Positions 16,543 to 23,635 of a stretch of 64,000 nucleotides of DNA are shown in pieces. Both the position numbers and the translations under genes were made by a program. Location: IMG/VR virus record IMGVR_UViG_3300031510_000007, positions 1 to 64,000 of that record, one strand, 5' to 3'. The notes beneath the pieces were generated by a model. It had not been told where the DNA came from. It made no database searches and saw only the letters and a list, made by a program, of their open reading frames with translations. Position 1 is the first letter of the stretch. Every line of letters starts with the position of its first letter. Source of the DNA: a virus.

Positions 16543-16543
16543 C

Positions 16544-16960
16544 CTAAAACATAGCAGAAATATCAATCTTGGACATTAAAAATCCTATAGCAGCAGCAGA
16601 GGCGATTACACCATACTTCCATTTTTCAAGCATGGTGATACGATTCTCGTGCTTCTCGAACATTGTTCTGACAGCTTTAAACTCTCCCACGATAGAATCG
16701 TAATTGCGCTCCATCGTGTGATTGAGGTCATCACGCAATTCTGAAATTCTCTTATGAGTAATGCCGATGCTTTCATCTTGATTTTCAAGACGAGACTCAT
16801 GCACAGCCAGTAGCTTTGAAATATGACTTGACATTTCAGTCATTTTTTCAATTGCTCTATCTAATCTATCGACTAGAAGTCTATTTGTTTCAACTGTAGT
16901 TTTGATACTACTCACTTCACTTTGAAGTTTGTTGAGTTGAGTCTGGTTTTGATCCGTCAT
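16544..16960 (-). CDS. Coiled-coil protein with C-terminal membrane anchor
   Basis: 138 residues. A long heptad region (residues about 5-110: LQSEVSSIKTTVETNRLLVD, RLDRAIEKM and so on) is followed by YGVIASAAAIGFLMSKI as a C-terminal transmembrane helix. It resembles a family in marine T4-like phages (recalled as DUF7201). It overlaps the o-spanin gene by 44 bp in another frame, so a lysis or membrane role is suggested by context only. Confidence 0.75.
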   Translation of the reverse strand: MTDQNQTQLNKLQSEVSSIKTTVETNRLLVDRLDRAIEKMTEMSSHISKLLAVHESRLENQDESIGITHKRISELRDDLNHTMERNYDSIVGEFKAVRTMFEKHENRITMLEKWKYGVIASAAAIGFLMSKIDISAMF

Positions 16961-17327
16961 CTGCTGGTTTAATCGCTTTCTCGTAGTAAAGAATAACTTC
17001 CTTTTGTTGGCGAATATATCTCTCCAACTCAGATACGTTTAGTGCCAGATTCTGATAACCACGAATAGAGAAAGCGACAATAGCTAACTGGCCGTTCTCA
17101 CCTCTAAATTCTTCTAAGAATGCATCGATGTTCTTTTCGCTTACAACCCGGATATCAACGTCGTATAGTTCAATCGGCTTTGGTGGGGATGCTTCCTGAA
17201 TCTGCTTTGACTGGTATTCTGTCTGCGTTATTATGGTTGCTGGCAGCTTTTTTCCTGTCGAGCATCCGCTGACGAACATCGTTACCGCTAAGAGACTCAA
17301 TACGAGCCCAAACTTTTGTAGTTGCAT
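16917..17327 (-). CDS. Outer-membrane spanin lipoprotein (o-spanin), putative
   Basis: 136 residues. A signal sequence MQLQKFGLVLSLLAVTMFVS ends in lipobox SGC, giving a lipidated Cys. The mature chain contains Pro-rich EASPPKPIELYDV and a helical C-terminal part. It starts inside the preceding i-spanin-like gene and overlaps it out of frame by 158 bp, the Rz/Rz1 arrangement. Spanins fuse inner and outer membranes at lysis. Confidence 0.75.
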   Translation of the reverse strand: MQLQKFGLVLSLLAVTMFVSGCSTGKKLPATIITQTEYQSKQIQEASPPKPIELYDVDIRVVSEKNIDAFLEEFRGENGQLAIVAFSIRGYQNLALNVSELERYIRQQKEVILYYEKAIKPADDGSKPDSTQQTSK

Positions 17328-17655
17328 TTTTCATCCTCTTTTCGAGATTATTTGGATCCCTCAATGCATCTTTTGATAAATCTCGCTTTGATAATACTTT
17401 TCGCAACTTATCCTGTTGTGCAGTAGCCTTAGTGAGGTTGCCTTGAAGTTCCTTATTCAACACTTGTTGCTGTTGAATGTCAGAATTCATTTGCTTGATT
17501 GTAGCCTGAGACGTTTCAACAGCTTGTTCTAGCTTTGCTTGATTCTCAGCATAGATAGCAAGTCGTTCTTGTGTGTCTTCATAATACATGAAACCGCCAT
17601 AACCTACGCCACCCAGAACGCCCATAAGAACTAAGATTAAAATGAAAATAGGCAT
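17170..17655 (-). CDS. Inner-membrane spanin (i-spanin), putative
   Basis: 161 residues. An N-terminal transmembrane segment IFILILVLMGVLGGVGYGGF is followed by a long periplasmic coiled coil (ENQAKLEQAVETSQATIKQM, DIQQQQVLNKEL). The C-terminal third overlaps the lipoprotein gene in a different frame. Topology plus overlap match an i-spanin; sequence similarity to lambda Rz is not evident. Confidence 0.75.
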   Translation of the reverse strand: MPIFILILVLMGVLGGVGYGGFMYYEDTQERLAIYAENQAKLEQAVETSQATIKQMNSDIQQQQVLNKELQGNLTKATAQQDKLRKVLSKRDLSKDALRDPNNLEKRMKNATTKVWARIESLSGNDVRQRMLDRKKAASNHNNADRIPVKADSGSIPTKAD

Positions 17656-17658
17656 ACG

Positions 17659-18150
17659 TTAACTCTCCTCAAACTCTTTTCGGCTCAGTTTCAACAATTT
17701 CTTCTGTGCTTTTTTAGACACAGGAGGAGAATCGGGTGGCAAACCAGCAACATTTCCACCACCAGAAGTATTGACAATCTCTTCAAAACGAAGGTTGATA
17801 TCGTTTTCTTCTGAGAGTGTTGTATAGTGCTTCATGAATCCTTCTTGAAGAACCTCGTCAGGAGTTTCATCTGTATAATTCTTACCTTCTTTGACAAGAT
17901 ACAACGCAGCAGCATATGACCCCAATCTTGTTTTACCACCTGGAATCTTCTCAATCAATCGTTTTAGTTTGAGAATCATTAGATCGTATAAACCAAAGGC
18001 ATCTCGTTCTTTGATTGTGCGTAAATTCTTTCTACTCTTGAGTAGTTTACCACGCTCATCGATTATCCCAAGTTTATACGCTTGCCATTCGCTGAAAGGA
18101 GTGGCAAGTCTTTTAATCATGTTGTATACTAGAAATAAATCGACTATCAT
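17659..18150 (-). CDS. Conserved T4-like protein, probable structural or head-associated
   Basis: 163 residues. The N-terminal segment VDLFLVYNMIKRLATPFSEW followed by AYKLGIIDERG is a conserved module in marine T4-like phages. The middle (LYDLMILKLKRLIEKIPGGK, SYAAALYLVKE) is helical and the C terminus is Pro/Lys-rich. The stop of the 124-aa gene upstream abuts its start. Function is not established. Confidence 0.75.
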   Translation of the reverse strand: MIVDLFLVYNMIKRLATPFSEWQAYKLGIIDERGKLLKSRKNLRTIKERDAFGLYDLMILKLKRLIEKIPGGKTRLGSYAAALYLVKEGKNYTDETPDEVLQEGFMKHYTTLSEENDINLRFEEIVNTSGGGNVAGLPPDSPPVSKKAQKKLLKLSRKEFEES

Positions 18151-18524
18151 TAGATGTTCCTAATTTTCTCTATTACATGCTGATCCATACCAATGTCCGT
18201 ATTTCGTTTTCGTTGTTTGTTATATACTACAAAATCTGGCATAAAGTTGAGTTTAAGAAGAAACGGCTTTAGAACTTTAGAGTGTTCTTCTAGTTTTAAA
18301 AATAATATATTAGTTGCTGCTAAACCAAAACAGTTATAGAGTACAATAATATGATTGAGTATTAGCCGTTCTTTTAACTCACCTGAATTATCATAACGAT
18401 TGAAGAGTCGCTTGAGATATTGTATACGTTTCAAATCCTCCTCGAACTCTTCTTGACTAGTACACTGTGGATTATCATAGTACTTTGCTGCATATAGTAA
18501 AAATGTTTCGTCAGTTAGTTCCAT
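18150..18524 (-). CDS. Conserved T4-like hypothetical protein (124 aa)
   Basis: Begins MELTDETFLLYAAKYYDNPQ and contains FEEDLKRIQYLKRLFNRYDN, GELKERLILNHIIVLYNCFG and a charged C terminus. The pattern is recognisable as a small, well-conserved protein of marine T4-like phages. No enzymatic motif. Sits between two structural-looking genes. Confidence 0.75.
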   Translation of the reverse strand: MELTDETFLLYAAKYYDNPQCTSQEEFEEDLKRIQYLKRLFNRYDNSGELKERLILNHIIVLYNCFGLAATNILFLKLEEHSKVLKPFLLKLNFMPDFVVYNKQRKRNTDIGMDQHVIEKIRNI

Positions 18525-18557
18525 AATAAATCCACAGTGTTACAATGTTACAAAAAA

Positions 18558-19130
18558 TTAAGATACTGTAATTGTACCGGCTGCTGTTCCGATTGCTACT
18601 AGACTAGTAATAGTAGAGTTGGTAGCAGTGCCCTTGTCTTTAATAGTACCACTGTTTAGAGCAAGAGGATTGGCTACAACAGATACAACATCTGTTGCAA
18701 GTAGTTCACCCGATGACCATATATGAGTAAACACAAGTTCGTTTGTACCCGTGCCAGAAGCATATGGTAGAACGATGTTGACACTAGTACTTGTACCAGC
18801 GCTATCGTTTGTTACAGTTAGCTGTGGCGTACCGCCAGTAGTAACAACATCAACTTCTTCATTGAACCGAACACGAACTGATAGAGCAGCGGCTGTTGCA
18901 GCAGCAATGGCAGTTGTAATGAATTCGATTTCTGTAATGTCAGCGGCAGCAAGACTAACGTTCAACCCGCCAACACAGGCAAGAACTTCTGGTGCTGCGT
19001 CTGGATTACCTGTTGATAGACCAGGCTCTGCTAGCCAACCTGCGGCTGTAGCATATACCTGCTTCTTTTCTGCGACTGTTAAATATTTTGGTTTTGCTTC
19101 GTCAGCGTCTGATGTACCCCAGAGTGCCAT
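18558..19130 (-). CDS. Virion structural protein with Ig-like region
   Basis: 190 residues. Opens MALWGTSDADEAKPKYLTVA, a phrase typical of small virion proteins of marine T4-like phages, followed by QVYATAAGWL. The second half is Ala/Thr/Val/Ser-rich beta sheet (LSVRVRFNEEVDVVTTGGTP, LTVTNDSAGT), resembling Ig-like or SwmB-type adhesion repeats. It is probably exposed on the virion. Confidence 0.75.
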   Translation of the reverse strand: MALWGTSDADEAKPKYLTVAEKKQVYATAAGWLAEPGLSTGNPDAAPEVLACVGGLNVSLAAADITEIEFITTAIAAATAAALSVRVRFNEEVDVVTTGGTPQLTVTNDSAGTSTSVNIVLPYASGTGTNELVFTHIWSSGELLATDVVSVVANPLALNSGTIKDKGTATNSTITSLVAIGTAAGTITVS

Positions 19131-19159
19131 GGCGTGTTTCCTTTTTTGATTTTAATTAG

Positions 19160-19351
19160 TTACTTTTTGGCTTCTTGTTTAGCAATAGCCTTTGAGATTG
19201 CTCCCCGGCGCTTTTTAAGATATTTATCAGAAGAATCTACATCGCCATCGTTGTCGATATCAGCATCGTCTTGTCCAACAGGATCCATGCCATCGCCATC
19301 ATCAGTCTTCTTACTGACCTTTGCAAATTTTTCATTCATATCTTTAGCCAT
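19160..19351 (-). CDS. Small protein with EF-hand/dockerin-like calcium loop
   Basis: 63 residues from ATG 19351 (AGAGGA 8 bases upstream). The sequence DADIDNDGDVDSSDKYL has the DxDxDGxxxxxD spacing of a dockerin or EF-hand calcium loop, followed by a basic helix KKRRGAISKAIAKQEAKK. Related short modules occur in head-associated proteins of marine T4-like phages. Calcium binding is inferred from the loop. Confidence 0.72.
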   Translation of the reverse strand: MAKDMNEKFAKVSKKTDDGDGMDPVGQDDADIDNDGDVDSSDKYLKKRRGAISKAIAKQEAKK

Positions 19352-19619
19352 CAGCATATTCCTCTATTTTAATTTTTAACCTATTCTTACCTTTATGAAG
19401 ACGATGAAACGTTTCTTTTGGTATATATAATGTATTTGTGCTATTTATAAGAAATGGTAAGTCATTATCATACTGAAACATCCAACCATCGCCTTCGACG
19501 ACTTCTATGAGCCTGTCTTTCTTGTCACGATGCCATTCAAGCTCATGCTCATTAGCACTATCATCAAACTCACGAAACCAAATATCACCGACTCTCTCAC
19601 AATCTATATATGGCTTCAT
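19344..19619 (-). CDS. Cupin-like phage protein
   Basis: 91 residues. WHRDKKDRLIEVVEGDGWMF followed by FQYDNDLPF and IPKETFHRL form the two cupin motifs, with His and Glu/Gln metal-ligand candidates (H..D, E, H of FHRL). It may be an enzyme or a sensor; the substrate is unknown. The start overlaps the SNase stop (ATGA). Confidence 0.75.
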   Translation of the reverse strand: MKPYIDCERVGDIWFREFDDSANEHELEWHRDKKDRLIEVVEGDGWMFQYDNDLPFLINSTNTLYIPKETFHRLHKGKNRLKIKIEEYADG

Positions 19620-20050
19620 AATATTATGCCCTTCTCAATCAACAGTTCTCTATTTTTCAAATGCCGATTTTCGATGTCATCTTTTGACTGGCCAAAATAC
19701 GCAACGCCTATGTGATCACGAATCATTACTTTATGAAGAAACACCTCGCTATCTGTAAGACCGTCGTAAATTTTAAATTTTCCGAGTATCCTTCCAAACT
19801 TTCCTCTCGCATCATCCTTTTCTGTGACGAGCGTTTGGTAGGATTTGAGTGGTAAAAATTTCTTAACATAATCTTTAGCCAATAATCCATATTTTTTCTC
19901 AATCTTATCACGAGTTCTAGATTCGGGTGTGTCAATACCAAACAGTCTAACTCTTTGATTTGCTAAAACGATATCAAAGCCAAGGTCGATATCAACGTCA
20001 ACAGTATCGCCATCAATAATCTTGACCATCTTACATTTATATTCGTACAT
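19616..20050 (-). CDS. Staphylococcal nuclease-like (SNase) nuclease
   Basis: 144 residues. MVKIIDGDTVDVDIDLG, then VRLFGIDTPESR and RGKFGRILGKF correspond to the SNase calcium site (D21, D40, T41 equivalents) and catalytic Arg/Glu residues. No signal peptide, so it acts in the cytoplasm or is carried in the virion. SNases are frequent in marine phages and may help degrade host DNA. It directly follows the internal-protein cluster. Confidence 0.88.
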   Translation of the reverse strand: MYEYKCKMVKIIDGDTVDVDIDLGFDIVLANQRVRLFGIDTPESRTRDKIEKKYGLLAKDYVKKFLPLKSYQTLVTEKDDARGKFGRILGKFKIYDGLTDSEVFLHKVMIRDHIGVAYFGQSKDDIENRHLKNRELLIEKGIIL

Positions 20051-20053
20051 TTT

Positions 20054-20587
20054 TTACCACCATGAACTAGGATTGTCAACTTGCATACCAAGCATCTTAG
20101 CATATCGTGGTAGGCGACATGCCCAATACAATGCCTTTGTTTTATCGTTTCTCGTATCACATTTAAATCTAGCTGCAAATGACTTTCTAGCAGCAACGTT
20201 GTTAATTTTAACGTTAAGTCCTGTTGTGTCACCCCAAGTAACTTTCTTTATATTACCTGTAGATGGGTCTTTCACATACACATAGAACTTCTTTGGACCA
20301 CCACGCTTTGGCTTATTCAGTTCTGGCTCAGCTTCTTCGACAAGAGGACAGTCAAGAGGAATTTCTTCCCCTTGATAATCTGCCATCTCGCCGAGATTAG
20401 TATCTAGAATTTGAGCATCAAGCGGAGATACTTTCAGCGTACCGTCTTTATAGTAACGTCTTGCTTCACGAAAGAATTGAAAGTAACTTTCTGAAAGTGG
20501 ACGATACACATTATCTACGAATGAAACGTTATTCGCTTCCATAAACCACATAGCTTTCTCTACATCCACATATTGCTCAAATTTCAT
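20054..20587 (-). CDS. Phage protein with conserved C-terminal DNA-packaging/head-type module
   Basis: 177 residues. The C-terminal half, KKFYVYVKDPSTGNIKKVTW followed by AARKSFAARFKCD and KALYWACRLPRYAKMLG, is a module found in many marine T4-like proteins, some within head-core polyproteins. Its function is not known. The N terminus MKFEQYVDVEKAMWFMEANN has candidate gp21 sites (VDVE|K, FME|A), similar to capsid-targeting sequences. ATG 20587 shares the stop region of the 840-aa gene. Confidence 0.75.
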   Translation of the reverse strand: MKFEQYVDVEKAMWFMEANNVSFVDNVYRPLSESYFQFFREARRYYKDGTLKVSPLDAQILDTNLGEMADYQGEEIPLDCPLVEEAEPELNKPKRGGPKKFYVYVKDPSTGNIKKVTWGDTTGLNVKINNVAARKSFAARFKCDTRNDKTKALYWACRLPRYAKMLGMQVDNPSSWW

Positions 20588-23109
20588 CATTGTCCTGGAG
20601 TATCCTTTTTATACTTTGCGTTCAACTCATCTGTGCCTTGCTCGCCTGCACCATACTCTTCTTCTACCATTTTAGCAAGCGCTCTGGGGTTTAGGTTAAG
20701 ACTATGTTTACGGATAACTTCTGCTGCCCAATAACCAACACTACGAGACCTGTCTTTGTCTCTTTCTTTTTTCACTAATTCAACAGCTTTTTTGTATTTG
20801 CCTTTGTTTAGCATAATGCCTAATTTGGATTCATCTACATCTAAAGATTCTACAACAGACGGCACAAATCCATCCTCTGCTTGTTGTTCCGAAAATTCAA
20901 TAGTAAACATTGTATCGTTAATCATAGCATTAAACGATTCAATCACGCCCTCATGCTCAACTTCTTCATTACGAACTTTAGCTGCTTTTGCATCACGAAT
21001 CCATTTTTTAGCTGCTGGCCTTTTGGGTTCTTTCTTGACCCATACTGCCATTCTTTTATATATAGCCATTGCAGCAGCATCAAAACGAACTTTAGCTGCT
21101 TTTGCATTCACCTCTTCTGAAGTGTCAATTACGATGAAGTTTCTCCCGAATTGGGTTTGGAAGCTTCCAATGTTGCGCTGTACAGCATTCCACATCTTCT
21201 CAACTTCATCTTCTGGTAATGTGCGCTCACGGGCTTTGTTGCGAGCCTGTGCAGTTTTAAGGTCTGAGTTGACGAAAATCATTGCAGTATCATAACCGAG
21301 CAATTCTAATTCGTCAGCTTGTTGTTTAATCTTACTGTAATTTTTACCAGTGCCATCAATGATAAGTCCTAAACGACCATTCAATGCGAGTTTTTGTTTT
21401 AGCCCTGTAAGTGCTACCGCACGACTACGAACTTTTTGACCTTTAGGTGAGAAAATATCTTCAGGCGTTGCTTTCAACCCAACCTTCTTCAGTAGTGCTT
21501 CGAACGCATCATCAGAATTGACTAGCTTCAGCCCCAAAGCAGTCAATGCTGTTTTACCAACAACAAATGATTTACCTGATCCTGGACCACCTGCAAGAAA
21601 TACAGCTTTGAAGATGGCTGGATCATATACGCCTTCATCAAGATCAAATTCTTCATTACGAACTTTAGCGGCTAAGTCAGCATCAGCTTTACCCCATGTA
21701 CCCTTTCCTTTTGTAATGAAAGAGTTTACACGAGCATATGCCCACTGTTCTTGAAGAGCGCCTGGGCGATGACCAGTTCTCCAAGCAGCCATACCTCTAT
21801 CATAGACCTTCTTGAGAATGCCATAAGAAATGCCAGACTTCTCTGCTTTCTTCTCTAATCCTGCAAGAGATTTTTCTACAAGCACTTCTTCAAACATCTC
21901 GTTCAAAACGTCATCGAGCATATAGTCCACTTCTTCGATGAGGCCCTTTTCATCAAGTTCGACTGGTGCTGCTCTGTTGACTCTATAGCGCTTAAATCTC
22001 TGGTCGTGCTTGACTACACCTTCTTTACCAAACATTTTATGATAGCGCTTTGTGTGCTTTGAAGTCTTTGTAACAGCATCTACACTCTCTTCTGCTGGTC
22101 CTTCTCTAACCTTTGCGAGTCTTTCTTTCTCAGCTTTCTTTACAAGAGGTAGCAGTTTCTTAGCAATTTTACCAATCGCTGCCTTTTTCTTTTCAACTTG
22201 TTTATCAACTGACATTCTCTCTGACGGAGACAGTTGATCGTAATTGACGCCCTTTTTACCAGCAACTTTCTTTCTAATGATTTGAATTGCTTTTTTACGA
22301 GCACGAATTTTTAACTTCTCAGGTGATGCCATCTTCTTTGCAGCAATCCTGCGACCACGCATAATCTTAGATTTTGCTTTCTTAAAAGCCATCGCTCTCT
22401 TCTTACGAGCAGCAACACTGAGAACAGCTTCGAACATCAAGTCTTCGCCGAGTTCTAGTTCCATCTCTTCAGCAATCTTCATACCATCTCTGATTGCTTG
22501 AAATATCTTACTTGAAGAACTCTGTAGCTTCTTAGGAAGACCCGTTTTAAAGGCTCTCTCATCGCCGTCAGCAGCCGCAGCTCGCATCTTTGATGCTGAC
22601 ATACCTTCTGCGCCTTCAGCATCAGGGTCACGCTCACCAGCAGAGACGACTTCAATAGAGTCGAATGTGTATTCTTTACCGTTGTATTTGTTGAGTAGAG
22701 TTTCAAACTCTGCAACTCTATCAGAGCCAGCAACCATAATGAGTTTTGTATGACCCATGTCTTCAAGCTCTTTAGCAACTTGCATAATTGTCTTTGAGCG
22801 AGACTTTGTGACCATACTACCAAAGGCTTTCTTTGCGATCGCAATCTTAGTAACATATGGCAATGGATTCTTCTTCGAATCATATGTTTGCGAAAGATAG
22901 AGATGTGGCATCGCATCATTTTGTGCTGCGATTGCGTTGATCTTAGCAACGACTTTTTCGTGCCCAATCGTAGGAGGGTTCATTCTTCCAAAAGAGAATA
23001 CTGCTGTTGATGATACAGCTTCTTCTAACTTAGGATTAAGTTCAATCGTATTTTTTACGACAGCATCATTCTTCTTCTTGTCCTTTTTGGACTTCGTGTC
23101 GTCTTTCAT
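20587..23109 (-). CDS. Multidomain polyprotein: NMNAT-like, basic module, DUF5824-like, P-loop kinase
   Basis: 840 residues. 1-30: Lys-rich leader ending LNPKLEE|A. 35-205: nucleotidyltransferase of the NMNAT/cytidylyltransferase type (FSFGRMNPPTIGH, VAGSDR, SASKMR). About 228-380: very basic Lys/Arg region. About 410-480: DUF5824-like (ILKKVYDRGMAAWRTGHRPG, INSFITKG-like). 495-690: P-loop kinase or zeta-toxin-like domain with Walker A GGPGSGKS (507-514), NSDDAF and IIDGTGKN. 770-840: conserved tail ending GTDELNAKYKKDTPGQ. Module borders carry gp21-like sites: LEE|A (30), MFE|A (227), LDE|K (387), LDE|G (492). It is probably packaged and cleaved in the prohead (inference). Confidence 0.85.
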   Translation of the reverse strand: MKDDTKSKKDKKKNDAVVKNTIELNPKLEEAVSSTAVFSFGRMNPPTIGHEKVVAKINAIAAQNDAMPHLYLSQTYDSKKNPLPYVTKIAIAKKAFGSMVTKSRSKTIMQVAKELEDMGHTKLIMVAGSDRVAEFETLLNKYNGKEYTFDSIEVVSAGERDPDAEGAEGMSASKMRAAAADGDERAFKTGLPKKLQSSSSKIFQAIRDGMKIAEEMELELGEDLMFEAVLSVAARKKRAMAFKKAKSKIMRGRRIAAKKMASPEKLKIRARKKAIQIIRKKVAGKKGVNYDQLSPSERMSVDKQVEKKKAAIGKIAKKLLPLVKKAEKERLAKVREGPAEESVDAVTKTSKHTKRYHKMFGKEGVVKHDQRFKRYRVNRAAPVELDEKGLIEEVDYMLDDVLNEMFEEVLVEKSLAGLEKKAEKSGISYGILKKVYDRGMAAWRTGHRPGALQEQWAYARVNSFITKGKGTWGKADADLAAKVRNEEFDLDEGVYDPAIFKAVFLAGGPGSGKSFVVGKTALTALGLKLVNSDDAFEALLKKVGLKATPEDIFSPKGQKVRSRAVALTGLKQKLALNGRLGLIIDGTGKNYSKIKQQADELELLGYDTAMIFVNSDLKTAQARNKARERTLPEDEVEKMWNAVQRNIGSFQTQFGRNFIVIDTSEEVNAKAAKVRFDAAAMAIYKRMAVWVKKEPKRPAAKKWIRDAKAAKVRNEEVEHEGVIESFNAMINDTMFTIEFSEQQAEDGFVPSVVESLDVDESKLGIMLNKGKYKKAVELVKKERDKDRSRSVGYWAAEVIRKHSLNLNPRALAKMVEEEYGAGEQGTDELNAKYKKDTPGQ

Positions 23110-23185
23110 TTTTCTCTCCAGGTTTTCCGTAGACTTGACTGGTCTATGATATATTGATTATTTAGTAGAATACTACGTTTATTTA
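23110..23185. other. 76-bp intergenic leader of the 840-aa gene
   Basis: A+T-rich gap. On the minus strand it contains ACTAAATAATC and AATAAATAAAC, which resemble but do not match the late box TATAAATA, and CTGGAGAG just before the ATG as the Shine-Dalgarno sequence. No terminator is seen. Confidence 0.4.
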
Positions 23186-23635
23186 TTATAATTTTTTTCT
23201 CAAAATTCCAAGAGTTTTAAATCCATCCTCTTTAGCTAAAATTGAATCATATCCACACAACTCTAAGAATGTGGCAAAGTCTTTGCTGTCATACCAAAAC
23301 TTATCAACTGATTGAACTTTATCTCCAAAGGCTTTTTTTAATTTGATATAAATTGGTTTCAATTTAGCTAAATCTGTATTTTTAGATTTTTCTTTCATAA
23401 TCAAATTTAACAATTCTGTTATTTTCATTCTTTTTTCAGAATTTCCCACATCAAAAGTATTAGTAGGATTATAATCAATTGAATCTACTTCTGCATTTTT
23501 GCGATAATAGGCATACCCATCAGCAACCTTTTTATCGTATGAGAACCAAACTATTGGCTTCTTACCGTAAAGAGTATCACCTTTATCAAATCCTCTATAT
23601 AATTTTTTTTCATAAAATTGTTTGAAGCTTTTCAT
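23186..23635 (-). CDS. ADP-ribosyltransferase-like protein with capsid-targeting N-terminus
   Basis: 149 residues from ATG 23635, overlapping the previous stop (ATGA). MKSFKQFYE|KK closely resembles the packaging signal of T4 internal proteins (MKTYQEFIAE|A). Then LYRGFDKGDTLYGKKP, VWFSYDKKVADGYAYY and LELCGYDSILAKEDG follow. The YRG, WFS...A..YA and GYDSI elements fit the R-S-E ADP-ribosyltransferase fold, but the catalytic Glu is not secure. T4 packages the ART Alt in its head, a precedent. The gene is more A+T-rich than the capsid genes. Confidence 0.6.
   Translation of the reverse strand: MKSFKQFYEKKLYRGFDKGDTLYGKKPIVWFSYDKKVADGYAYYRKNAEVDSIDYNPTNTFDVGNSEKRMKITELLNLIMKEKSKNTDLAKLKPIYIKLKKAFGDKVQSVDKFWYDSKDFATFLELCGYDSILAKEDGFKTLGILRKKL

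Noticed and set aside
19442-19449. Late-box-like TATAAATA inside the cupin gene
   Set aside because: It could serve the 63-aa gene downstream, but it lies in coding sequence about 90 bp away and is not distinguishable from chance.
20756-21295. Long plus-strand open frame opposite the 840-aa gene
   Set aside because: It mirrors the Lys/Ala-rich codons of the real gene, has no ribosome site and encodes low-complexity Ser/Leu sequence.
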